A stretch of DNA of 64,000 bases, from NCBI RefSeq assembly GCF_001426585.1, contig NZ_LMEI01000013.1, positions 124,227 through 188,226 of the forward strand, in the 5' to 3' direction. This document shows positions 24,786-32,041 of this stretch, in pieces. The notes under the pieces were generated by a model. The model searched no databases. It was not told the DNA's origin and saw only the letters and a list, made by a program, of their open reading frames with translations. The position numbers were made by a program, and so were the translations under genes. This DNA comes from Streptomyces sp. Root431. GTDB lineage: Bacteria; Actinomycetota; Actinomycetes; Streptomycetales; Streptomycetaceae. Within the stretch, counting starts at the first letter, position 1, and each line of letters begins with the position of its first letter.

Positions 24786-26392
24786 AAGGCTCCACCTACC
24801 GCCGCTGCGCCTGCCGCGACCCCAAGACCGGCAAGGAACTCGGCACTTCCTGCCCCAAGCGCAACAGTAGGAATCACTGCACGTACTCCGTACGCCAGGA
24901 GCTGCCGCCCCGCGAGGACGGCAGCCGGCGGTCCTTCGCGCGCGGCGGGTACAGCAGCCTCAAGGCCGCCCAGGCCGATCTCGACCATGTACGCGCCCTC
25001 CTCGGGCTTGCCGAGGCCGACGACCCCGAAGGCGTCCAGCTGATCGCCGCGATGCTGGCAGAGGTCAGCGGTGAGAAGCTGCCCCTGCCGGACGTGGAGG
25101 AGACCCGGCGCCGGCTCAGGGCCGGCCAGGATCTCATCGGCAGCCTGACCGTGGCCGAGTGGCTGGATCGGTGGCTCGCCGGCAAGCGCATCCGAAAGTC
25201 GGGCATCAGCCGGTACGAGACCGACGTCCGGGTGCACCTGAAGCCGCACATCGGCCACCGGCGTCTCGACCGGCTGCGCGTCAGCCACCTCAGCGACATG
25301 TTCACCGCCATCACCGACGCCAACGCCGAGCTCCTGGAGCAGAACGCCCAGCGGCGTGCAGCGGTCGACGAGTTGGCGACCGTCCCGTGGAAGGGTGTGG
25401 CCAACCGCGCCCGCCGCAAGGCGATGAAGGCCGCGATCGACGCGATGCCGCCCTTCCGCCGCGTCACCGGCCCCGCCACGCGTCAGCACATCAAGGCCAC
25501 GCTCCGCGCGGCCCTGAACGACGCGATAGGGCAGCAGATCATCACGTTCAACCCGGCGGCCCATGTCGAGATCGATCCGGTGCGTAAGCCGAAGGCGCTC
25601 GTATGGACGGACGAGCGGGTCGCCAAGTGGGAGCAGACCGGCGAGAAGCCGTCCCCCGTGATGGTCTGGACGCCGGAACAGACCGGCGCCTTCCTCGACT
25701 TCGTCGCCGAGGACCGGCTGTACGCGATGTGGCACCTGATCGCCTTCCGCGGCCTGCGGCGAGGTGAGGCATGCGGGCAGCCCTGGTCGGAGACCAACCT
25801 CGACCGGCACTCCCTCACCGTGACCGGACAGCTCGTCCAGGACGACTGGGAGGTCGAGGCGTCCGAGCCGAAGACGGACAGCGGCTTCCGGGTGGTCGCG
25901 CTCGATGACGACACCGTCGGCGTCCTGGAGCGGCACCGCAAGCAGCAGGCAGCCGACCGCGCGGAGTGGGGATCGGCCTGGGTGAACACCGGGCTCGTCT
26001 TCACCCAGGAGGACGGCTCCTGGCTCCACCCGGGCAAGGTCACCGACCTCTTCGAGCGGCTCGTCGCCGCCTCCGGCCTGCCGCCGATCCGGCTGCACGA
26101 CCTCCGGCACGGGGCGGCCACCCTCATGCTGGCCGCCGACATAGACATCAAGATCGTGTCCGACACACTCGGGCACAGCGACACCCGGATCACGCGCGAC
26201 ATCTACCAGAGCGTGCTCCCCCACGTCGGCAAGAGCGCCGCCGAGGCCACCGCGAAGCTCGTCCCGCTGCAGCGCAAGGCCGAGCAAGAAGCGCAGGTCC
26301 ACCAGGCTGCCAAGGAGGCGAAGAAGGCCGAGAAGGCGAAGGCCAAGCGGAAGAAGAAGGCCAAGGCCAAAAAGGTCGCGAAGAAGGGCTGA
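24782..26392 (+). CDS. int: Tyrosine site-specific integrase
   Basis: The TTG start at 24782 overlaps the preceding stop and follows GGAGGAAG at 24770-24777; 536 residues. An N-terminal arm-binding part with four Cys (about 9-33) is followed by a SAM-like core-binding region with a long insertion (180-230). The catalytic domain has R326 in GLRRGE, K364, H439-xx-R442 in HDLRHG, H465 in LGHSD and Y475 in DIYQSV. A Lys-rich tail follows. It should recombine attP with the tRNA-Thr 3' end. The gene ends 72 bp before attR, the normal position for AICEs. Confidence 0.96.
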   Translation: MKGSTYRRCACRDPKTGKELGTSCPKRNSRNHCTYSVRQELPPREDGSRRSFARGGYSSLKAAQADLDHVRALLGLAEADDPEGVQLIAAMLAEVSGEKLPLPDVEETRRRLRAGQDLIGSLTVAEWLDRWLAGKRIRKSGISRYETDVRVHLKPHIGHRRLDRLRVSHLSDMFTAITDANAELLEQNAQRRAAVDELATVPWKGVANRARRKAMKAAIDAMPPFRRVTGPATRQHIKATLRAALNDAIGQQIITFNPAAHVEIDPVRKPKALVWTDERVAKWEQTGEKPSPVMVWTPEQTGAFLDFVAEDRLYAMWHLIAFRGLRRGEACGQPWSETNLDRHSLTVTGQLVQDDWEVEASEPKTDSGFRVVALDDDTVGVLERHRKQQAADRAEWGSAWVNTGLVFTQEDGSWLHPGKVTDLFERLVAASGLPPIRLHDLRHGAATLMLAADIDIKIVSDTLGHSDTRITRDIYQSVLPHVGKSAAEATAKLVPLQRKAEQEAQVHQAAKEAKKAEKAKAKRKKKAKAKKVAKKG

Positions 26393-26400
26393 CAGCCCCT

Positions 26401-26422
26401 CCGCTCACGCATCGCTCACGCA
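26401..26422. repeat. Two 11-bp repeats inside attR (candidate integrase arm sites)
   Basis: Two copies of the CCGCTCACGCA-type unit, also found four times at 1301-1344, lie between int and attR in the same orientation. Matching sites at both element ends support a role in recombination. Confidence 0.6.
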
Positions 26423-26464
26423 CGGGATTCCGAACCTCCGCCGCCGCATGCCCGCTCAGGTAAA

Positions 26465-26556
26465 GGGCATGAAAAAACCCCAGGTCACGGCGAGTGAGTC
26501 CTGGGGTAATTCCGAGCCGCCTTCGGGATTCGAACCCGAGACCTACGCATTACGAG
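26465..26556. repeat. attR, 92-bp direct repeat
   Basis: The sequence is identical to 1093-1184. It covers the 3' 42 nt of tRNA-Thr and the downstream terminator, so the element restores a complete tRNA gene at this end. Identity stops after 26556 in the anticodon arm, which marks the outer limit of possible crossover. Confidence 0.93.
26472..26506 (-). terminator. Rho-independent terminator of tRNA-Thr
   Basis: On the reverse strand CCCCAGG and CCTGGGG pair across 15 nt and six T follow, 9 nt downstream of the tRNA 3' end. It is a classical intrinsic terminator and is duplicated at 1100-1134. Confidence 0.85.
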
Positions 26557-26588
26557 TGCGTTGCTCTGGCCAACTGAGCTAAGGCGGC
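26515..26588 (-). tRNA. tRNA-Thr (anticodon CGU)
   Basis: This 74-nt cloverleaf has acceptor arms GCCGCCT and AGGCGGC, a D loop with AGCTCAGTTGG, anticodon stem ACGCA/TGCGT around loop CTCGTAA, and a T arm containing GGTTCGAATCC. The anticodon CGU reads the ACG threonine codon. CCA is not encoded. Its 3' half is supplied by the integrated element and the 5' half is host DNA, so the gene remains functional. Confidence 0.95.
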
Positions 26589-26667
26589 TTGCCGTGCAGA
26601 CCCATGTTGGGTGCAGCAGCGCCGCCAAGTCTACACAGTTTCCGGGGGTGCTCCGACCACCCCTGGA

Positions 26668-28233
26668 TCACGCCTGTGAGCAGCGCTTTCCGTCCGGCGG
26701 AGGAGTGCCTTCCAGGAGGTAGGCGTTGATGGCGGTGTCGACACAGTCGCTGCCCCGGCCGTAGGCGGTGTGGCCGTCGCCGTCGTACGTCAGGAGGGTG
26801 CCGGAGGAGAGCTGGTCGGCGAGGGAGCGGGCCCACTTGTAGGGGGTGGCCGGGTCGCGGGTGGTGCCGACGACGAGGATCGGGGCGGCGCCCTCGGCGG
26901 TGATGCGGTGGGGGCTGCCGGTGGGGCGTGTGGGCCAGTAGGTGCAGTTGAGGGCCGCCCAGGCGAGGCCCTCGCCGAAGACCGGGGAAGCCTTCTCGAA
27001 GGACGGGGCCGCCTTCGCGGCGTCGGCGGGGCCCGCGTAGGCGGCCGGCAGGTCGAGGCAGTTCACGGCGGCGTTGGCGGCCATCAGGTTGGCGTACGTG
27101 CCGTCCGCCTCCCGCTCGTAGTAGCTGTCGGCCAGGGCCAGCAGGCCCGAGCCCTCGCCGCCGATCGCCCGCGTGAGGGCCTCCCGCAGCTGGGGCCAGG
27201 CGCCCTCGTCGTACATCGCCGCGATCACGCCCGTCGTCGCGAGGGACTCGCCGAGTTCGCGGCTCTCGCCCGTGGGCACCGGCTTCGCGTCCACGTCGCG
27301 GAAGAACGCCCGCAGCGCCTCGCCGGCCGCCGCGACCGACTCGGTGCCGAGCGGACAGTCCGGCTTGGTGACGCAGTCGGCGGCGAAGGCGCGGAAGGCG
27401 GTCTCGAAGCCGGCGGTCTGGTCGCGGTTGAGGTCGAGCGCGGACAGGGACGGGTCCATGGCCCCGTCGAGGACCAGGCGGCCGACCCGGCCGGGGAACA
27501 GCTCGGCGTACGTGGCGCCGAGGAACGTGCCGTACGAGGCCCCCACGTAGGTCAGCTTCTCGTCGCCGAGCACCGCCCGAAGGATGTCCATGTCACGGGC
27601 CGTCTCGACCGTGGAGACGTGCGGCAGGACCTTTCCCGAGCGCTTCTCGCAGCCCGCCGAGAACTCCTTGAAGGCCGCGCTCAGCGCGTTCGTCTCCGCC
27701 GCGTCGTCGGGCGTCTGGTCCACCTGCGTGTACGCGTCCATCCGCGGGCCCGTCAGACACTCGACCGGCTCACTGCGGGCGACCCCGCGCGGGTCGACGG
27801 CCACCATGTCGTAGCGGGCGCGGACGGGGGCGGGGTAGCCGATGCCCGCGTACCCCTGGAGGTAGCCGACGGCCGATCCGCCGGGCCCGCCGGGGTTGAC
27901 CAGGAGCGAACCGAGCCGCTTCCCCGGGCCGGCGGCCCGCACCCGCGAGACCGCCAGCTTCACGTCACCGCCGTCCGGCTTCGCGTAGTCGAGCGGGGCC
28001 AGCAGCGTCGCGCACTGGAACCCCGGCACACCGCAGTCGCGCCACGCCAACTTCTGGCCGTAGTACTTCTTCAGCGCCTCGCCGTCGGGCGAGGTGGTGG
28101 CGGAAGCGCGGGCGGCCGACGTCGTCGTCGTACGGGTCGCGGACGCGTCGCTTCCGCCCGTGCAGCCGGAAAGGATCAGCCCGGCGGCCGCGAGGGCCGT
28201 GGCGGACGTACGAAGCACACGCCTGGAGTCCAT
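26668..28233 (-). CDS. Secreted S33-type alpha/beta hydrolase (tripeptidyl aminopeptidase-like lipoprotein)
   Basis: The 521-residue protein has a signal peptide with lipobox LSGC (Cys24). The peptidase fold shows the oxyanion segment VNPGGPGGS at 112-120, nucleophile S233 in GASYG, an acid residue in TRDPATPYKW and the histidine in DGDGHTAYGRG. The C-terminal part is the TAP-like domain. It should remove short peptides from protein N-termini at the cell surface. Two Cys in the last 40 residues may pair. An 86-bp tandem duplication begins inside its first codons and doubles the upstream region, which could affect expression. Confidence 0.88.
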   Translation of the reverse strand: MDSRRVLRTSATALAAAGLILSGCTGGSDASATRTTTTSAARASATTSPDGEALKKYYGQKLAWRDCGVPGFQCATLLAPLDYAKPDGGDVKLAVSRVRAAGPGKRLGSLLVNPGGPGGSAVGYLQGYAGIGYPAPVRARYDMVAVDPRGVARSEPVECLTGPRMDAYTQVDQTPDDAAETNALSAAFKEFSAGCEKRSGKVLPHVSTVETARDMDILRAVLGDEKLTYVGASYGTFLGATYAELFPGRVGRLVLDGAMDPSLSALDLNRDQTAGFETAFRAFAADCVTKPDCPLGTESVAAAGEALRAFFRDVDAKPVPTGESRELGESLATTGVIAAMYDEGAWPQLREALTRAIGGEGSGLLALADSYYEREADGTYANLMAANAAVNCLDLPAAYAGPADAAKAAPSFEKASPVFGEGLAWAALNCTYWPTRPTGSPHRITAEGAAPILVVGTTRDPATPYKWARSLADQLSSGTLLTYDGDGHTAYGRGSDCVDTAINAYLLEGTPPPDGKRCSQA

Positions 28234-28395
28234 TCCCGGAGCGTATCGGGACGAGTGCGGAGCGTGTCCAATCGCACGCTTCGCAGGGACCGGGCCGGAC
28301 AGGCCCTAGTGGAGTCCATTCCCGGAGCGTATCGGGACGAGTGCGGAGCGTGTCCAATCGCACGCTTCGCAGGGACCGGGCCGGACAGGCCCTAG
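28224..28395. repeat. Perfect 86-bp tandem duplication at a gene start
   Basis: 28224-28309 and 28310-28395 are identical. Each copy contains the first codons and ATG of the S33 peptidase plus 76 bp upstream. The second ATG, at 28319, is out of frame with the first. Perfect identity implies a recent event or an assembly artefact. Confidence 0.92.
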
Positions 28396-28444
28396 AGCGT
28401 GCGTGCCAGGCGTCACCAGGCGGGCGGGACTTTCGGAACACGCC

Positions 28445-29647
28445 CTATTCGCGGAGCGCCATCGTCATCGCCTCCACCGCGAGCAGCGGCGCCACGTTCC
28501 GGTCGAGGGCATCACGGCAGGCCAGGATCGCCTCGATCCGGCGCAGGGTCCGCTCCGGGGTGCTGTCCCCGGCGATCCGCTCCAGCGCGTCCCGCACGTC
28601 CACGTTGGCGATGGCCGAGCGCGAGCGGAGCTGGAGCGCGAGCACGTCGCGGTAGAAGCCGGTCAGGTCGGTGAGCGCGAGGTCCAGGCTGTCGCGCTGG
28701 GTACGCGTCCTGCGCCGCTTCTGCCGCTCCTCCAGGTCCTTCATCACCCCGGCCGTGCCGCGGGGCATCCGGCCGCCCTGCGCGGCGCCGAGCGCCGCCT
28801 TCATGTCCTCGGTCTCCTTGACGTCGACCTCCTCCGCGACCTGCTTCGCGTCCTCCGCCGCCGCGTCGACCAGCTCCTGGGCGGCCTTGAGGCAGCCGCC
28901 GACGTCCGCGACCCGCAGCGGCAGCTTGAGGACGACGGCCCTGCGCGCCCGGGCCCGCTCGTCCGTGGCGAGCCGCCGCGCCCGGTCGATGTGACCCTGG
29001 GTCGCGCGGGCCGCGGCGTACGCCGCCTCCGGCTCGATGCCGTCGCGCCGCACGAGCACGTCGGCCACCGCCTCCACCGGCGGCGTCCGCAGGGTCAGGA
29101 GGCGGCAGCGGGAGCGGATCGTCGGCAGCACGTCCTCGATGGAGGGCGTGCAGAGCAGCCAGACCGTGCGCGGCGCGGGCTCCTCGATGGCCTTCAGGAG
29201 CACGTTCCCCGCGCCCTCGGTGAGGCGGTCGGCGTCCTCCAGGACGATGACCTGCCAGCGGCCGCCCGCCGGGGAGAGCTGGGCGCGCCGGACGAGCTCG
29301 CGGGTCTCCTTCACGCCGATGGACAGCAGGTCCGTACGGACGATCTCCACGTCCGCGTGGGTGCCGACGAGCGTCGTGTGGCAGCCGTCGCAGAATCCGC
29401 AGCCCGGGATCCCGCCCATCGCCCGGTCGGGGCTCACGCACTGCAGCGCGGCGGCGAACGCCCGCGCCGCGGTCGCCCGCCCGGACCCCGGCGGGCCGGT
29501 GAACAGCCAGGCGTGGGTCATCTTCGACGCCTCGGGGGCGGGCTCTCCGGCGGCATGGGCGGTCACGAGCGCGTCGGCGTCGCGCGCGGCGGCGGCGAGC
29601 TGCTCCTCGACCCGCGTCTGTCCGACCAGGTCGTCCCATACGGCCAT
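28445..29647 (-). CDS. holB: DNA polymerase III subunit delta prime
   Basis: The 400-residue clamp-loader subunit has the P-loop-like GPPGSGRAT at about 50-58, a zinc module GCGFCDGC, EDADRLTEGAGNVLLKAIEE and an SRC motif TIRSRC. The Walker A lysine is replaced by arginine in GSGRAT, as expected for a non-hydrolysing delta-prime subunit. It loads the sliding clamp with gamma/tau and delta. The C-terminal about 150 residues are the helical collar. It lies next to tmk in many Streptomyces but is separated here by a transporter and two-component genes. The 211 bp before it (28234-28444) contains the 86-bp duplication. Confidence 0.92.
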   Translation of the reverse strand: MAVWDDLVGQTRVEEQLAAAARDADALVTAHAAGEPAPEASKMTHAWLFTGPPGSGRATAARAFAAALQCVSPDRAMGGIPGCGFCDGCHTTLVGTHADVEIVRTDLLSIGVKETRELVRRAQLSPAGGRWQVIVLEDADRLTEGAGNVLLKAIEEPAPRTVWLLCTPSIEDVLPTIRSRCRLLTLRTPPVEAVADVLVRRDGIEPEAAYAAARATQGHIDRARRLATDERARARRAVVLKLPLRVADVGGCLKAAQELVDAAAEDAKQVAEEVDVKETEDMKAALGAAQGGRMPRGTAGVMKDLEERQKRRRTRTQRDSLDLALTDLTGFYRDVLALQLRSRSAIANVDVRDALERIAGDSTPERTLRRIEAILACRDALDRNVAPLLAVEAMTMALRE

Positions 29648-29705
29648 GTCTGCCCCTCCTCAGGTACGCCCTCCATTGTGGGGCAGCGCTCTGACAACCC
29701 CCGCC

Positions 29706-29827
29706 GACCGGCCGTCAGACCGCGCCGCCGGCAGACCGCGCCGCCGTGAGGTCGCCACCGCCGTGAGGCCGCGCCGCTGTGAGGCCGCCGCCGTCAGACC
29801 GCCACCGCCGTGAGGCCGCCACCGTCA
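29706..29827. repeat. Degenerate 15-16-bp GC-rich repeats upstream of holB
   Basis: Variants of CCGCCGTGAGGCCGC recur about seven times in the spacer between holB and the small membrane protein. They include GTGAGG and GTCAGA alternations. No gene is visible. They may be slippage products without function. Confidence 0.55.
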
Positions 29828-30004
29828 GAACGCGTCACGTGCCCGGGCGCGGGTCAGCCACAGGCCGACCGCCGAGCCGAGCACGAGCACCCCCGAGCAG
29901 ATGCTCGCCGTGACGTGCGCGGCGCCGGTCCAGCCGGCGAGGGTGTTGATGTAGGCGTTGGCGAGGACGCCCGCCGTGAACAGCATCCAGAGCAGGAACC
30001 GCAT
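29825..30004 (-). CDS. Small membrane protein of unknown function
   Basis: The ATG at 30004 has GGAG 6 nt upstream, giving 59 residues. Two hydrophobic helices (MRFLLWMLFTAGVLANAYIN and SICSGVLVLGSAVGLWL) end in a basic tail TRARARDAF. It diverges from the histidine kinase gene by 160 bp. A link to membrane sensing by that kinase is possible but not shown. No family is recognised. Confidence 0.7.
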   Translation of the reverse strand: MRFLLWMLFTAGVLANAYINTLAGWTGAAHVTASICSGVLVLGSAVGLWLTRARARDAF

Positions 30005-30164
30005 GGGGATCTCCAAGAGGGTGTGAGGTACGGGGTGTGGGGTGGCGTCGGGCGCCTATTCGATCTTCGCCGCGTCCCCGTCCCCGCACAGCGGTGCCCG
30101 CCCCCGGACCGATGGTGGAGCCTGCACCACCGTGCCTCCGCCGGACACCGCCTAACCTGGCGTA

Positions 30165-31409
30165 ATGCGCGAGGCGATCAAGGATGCGGCCCGGGCCTGG
30201 TTCCACCTCCTGACCGGGGCCGCGCTCGCGATCCTCTGTCAGCTGATGGCAGGCGTCGCCCTCTTCACGGCCTTCCTCACCCTCACCGTCCTCGGCGCCG
30301 GGGTCCTCCCCGAGAGCGTCCTGCTGCTGCGCGTGCTCGCGGGCGCGGAGCGGCGCCGTACCGCCGCCAGAACCGGTGTGCCCGTCCCGGCGGCGTACCT
30401 TCCGCTCGAAGGCCCCCTCCCCGCGCGTGTGCGGACCGCCGTCACCGACCCCGGCACGCACCGGGATCTGATCTGGGCCGCCGCGCACGCCGTCTACGGG
30501 GTGGCGCTGTGGTGCGTCACGCTCGTGATGTGGGTGTGTGCGCTGCCGGTCGACGGCGTGTGGGCGGGGCTCGCCGGGAACCGCCCGGTGCTGCTGCCGC
30601 TGATCGGCCGGCTCGCCGACCTGGAGGCCGACTGGTCGCGCGCCCTGCTCACCCCGTCCCCGTCCGCCGCCCGGGACGCCGCGCTCGCCGCCCGTGTCGA
30701 GCAGCTGACCGCCACCCGGGCCGGCGCGGTCGCCGCGCACGGCGCCGAGCTGCGCCGGATCGAACGCGACCTGCACGACGGCGCTCAGGCGCGGCTCGTC
30801 GCGCTCTCCATGCGGATCGGCCTGGCCAAGAGGGCGTACGACTCCGATCCCGCGACCGCGCGGGCGCTCCTCGACGACGCCCAGGAACAGGCCGAGGAGG
30901 CGCTGGCGGAGCTGCGGCACGTCGTACGCGGCATCCACCCGCCGATCCTCACGGACCGCGGCCTGACCGGCGCGGTCCGGGCGCTCGCCGCGAGCAGCGG
31001 CCTGGAGGTGGACGTGTCGGTGGCAGACCCCCTCTCCGCAGACCCCCTCTCCGCAGACGGCCTCTCCGCAGACGGCCCTCTCGCCCCCGACGGCCCCCTC
31101 TCCAAGGACAGCCCCCGCGCCCCCGCCGCCGTCGAGGCCGCCGCGTACTTCGTCGTCGCGGAGGCCCTCACCAACGCCGCCAAGCACAGCGGCGCCGCCC
31201 GCGCCTCCGTCGCCCTCTCCCGCCGCCCCACAGGCCTGAGCGTCCTCGTCCGGGACGAGGGCCGCGGCGGGGCCGAGGCCGGCGAGCGCGGCGGCTCCGG
31301 CCTGACGGGCATGCGCCGCCGGGTCGCCGCGCTGGACGGCACCGTACGACTGACCAGCCCCCTGGGGGGCCCGACCGTGATCGAAGTGGAGCTTCCGTGC
31401 GTGTGGTGA
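30165..31409 (+). CDS. Sensor histidine kinase (HisKA_3 type)
   Basis: The 414-residue kinase has an N-terminal sensor-like part with hydrophobic segments (about 14-45 and 105-135). The HisKA_3 motif is IERDLHDGAQARLVALSM with phospho-acceptor H204. The HATPase N box is EALTNAAKHSGA and the G box is GGSGLTGMRRRV. Between DHp and ATPase lies an insertion made of SADPLSADPLSADGL-like repeats (31023-31104). It overlaps its response regulator by 13 bp. The convergent ABC transporter genes are a likely regulated target, as in BceRS- or DesKR-like pairs. Confidence 0.9.
   Translation: MREAIKDAARAWFHLLTGAALAILCQLMAGVALFTAFLTLTVLGAGVLPESVLLLRVLAGAERRRTAARTGVPVPAAYLPLEGPLPARVRTAVTDPGTHRDLIWAAAHAVYGVALWCVTLVMWVCALPVDGVWAGLAGNRPVLLPLIGRLADLEADWSRALLTPSPSAARDAALAARVEQLTATRAGAVAAHGAELRRIERDLHDGAQARLVALSMRIGLAKRAYDSDPATARALLDDAQEQAEEALAELRHVVRGIHPPILTDRGLTGAVRALAASSGLEVDVSVADPLSADPLSADGLSADGPLAPDGPLSKDSPRAPAAVEAAAYFVVAEALTNAAKHSGAARASVALSRRPTGLSVLVRDEGRGGAEAGERGGSGLTGMRRRVAALDGTVRLTSPLGGPTVIEVELPCVW
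31023..31104 (+). repeat. 15-bp tandem repeats within the histidine kinase gene
   Basis: GCAGACCCCCTCTCC occurs twice perfectly, followed by GCAGACGGCCTCTCC and looser copies. They encode a disordered linker of SAD-PL repeats. Copy number may vary between strains without breaking the frame. Confidence 0.8.
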
Positions 31410-32041
31410 TCGCCGAGGACAACGCCCTCCTCAGGGAAGGCCTGGTGCTGCTGCTGTCCTCCTCCGGCCACGAGGTCGCCGGGGTCGCGGCCACCGGCCC
31501 CGAGATCCTGCCGCTGCTCCTGGAGCACCGCCCGGACGTCGCCGTCCTCGACGTACGGCTGCCGCCCGGCTTCCGCGACGAGGGGCTGCGGGCGGCGCTC
31601 ACGGCCCGCGAGCAGCTCCCCGGGCTTCCCGTGCTCGTCCTCTCCCAGTACGTGGAGGAGACGTACGCGGCCGAGCTCCTCGGCGGCGGCGCCCGGGGCG
31701 TCGGCTACCTCCTGAAGGACCGGATCGGGCGGGTCGACGAGTTCCTCGACGCCCTGGAGCGGGTCGCGTCCGGCGGTACGGCCCTGGACCCGGAGGTCGT
31801 CGCCGAGCTGCTCGCCCGCCGCCGCGACGACCCGCTGGACTCCCTCACCCCGCGCGAGCGCGAGGTCCTCGAACTGATGGCCCAGGGCCACGACAACGGC
31901 ACGATCGCCCGCTCGATGGTGGTCACCGAGCGGGCCGTGCACAAGCACATCGGCAACGTCTTCGCGAAGCTCGGCCTGCCGCCGAGCGACAGCGGCGGCC
32001 ACCGCCGGGTCCTCGCCGTGCTCGCGTACCTCAACGCCTGA
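31397..32041 (+). CDS. NarL-family response regulator
   Basis: The GTG at 31397 lies inside the kinase gene; 214 residues. The receiver domain has VVIAEDNALLREG, phospho-acceptor D52 in AVLDVRLPP, and K in YLLKDRIG. The C-terminal LuxR helix-turn-helix is LTPREREVLELMAQGHDN, then TEAVHKHIGN-like TERAVHKHIGNVFAKL. It is activated by the preceding kinase. Its stop overlaps the end of the ABC permease gene by 11 bp. The palindrome at 35314-35353 is a candidate site. Confidence 0.92.
   Translation: MRVVIAEDNALLREGLVLLLSSSGHEVAGVAATGPEILPLLLEHRPDVAVLDVRLPPGFRDEGLRAALTAREQLPGLPVLVLSQYVEETYAAELLGGGARGVGYLLKDRIGRVDEFLDALERVASGGTALDPEVVAELLARRRDDPLDSLTPREREVLELMAQGHDNGTIARSMVVTERAVHKHIGNVFAKLGLPPSDSGGHRRVLAVLAYLNA

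Larger units (their letters stand above)
1093..26556. mobile_element. Integrated AICE-type conjugative element in tRNA-Thr
   Basis: The 25.4-kb segment is delimited by identical 92-bp repeats at 1093-1184 and 26465-26556. The right repeat overlaps the 3' 42 nt of an intact tRNA-Thr, and a tyrosine integrase gene ends 72 bp from it. The right third encodes a relaxase, MobC-like protein, ParB-like protein, DUF2637 membrane protein, DUF3631 ATPase, excisionase and XRE regulator, as in actinomycete integrative and conjugative elements. The left two thirds carry cargo: toxin-antitoxin, restriction-like genes and a metabolic set. By eye the cargo is less GC-rich than the flanks. No FtsK/TraB-type DNA translocase was found, so self-transfer is uncertain; the element may be mobilizable only, or the translocase may be lost. 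Confidence 0.93.
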
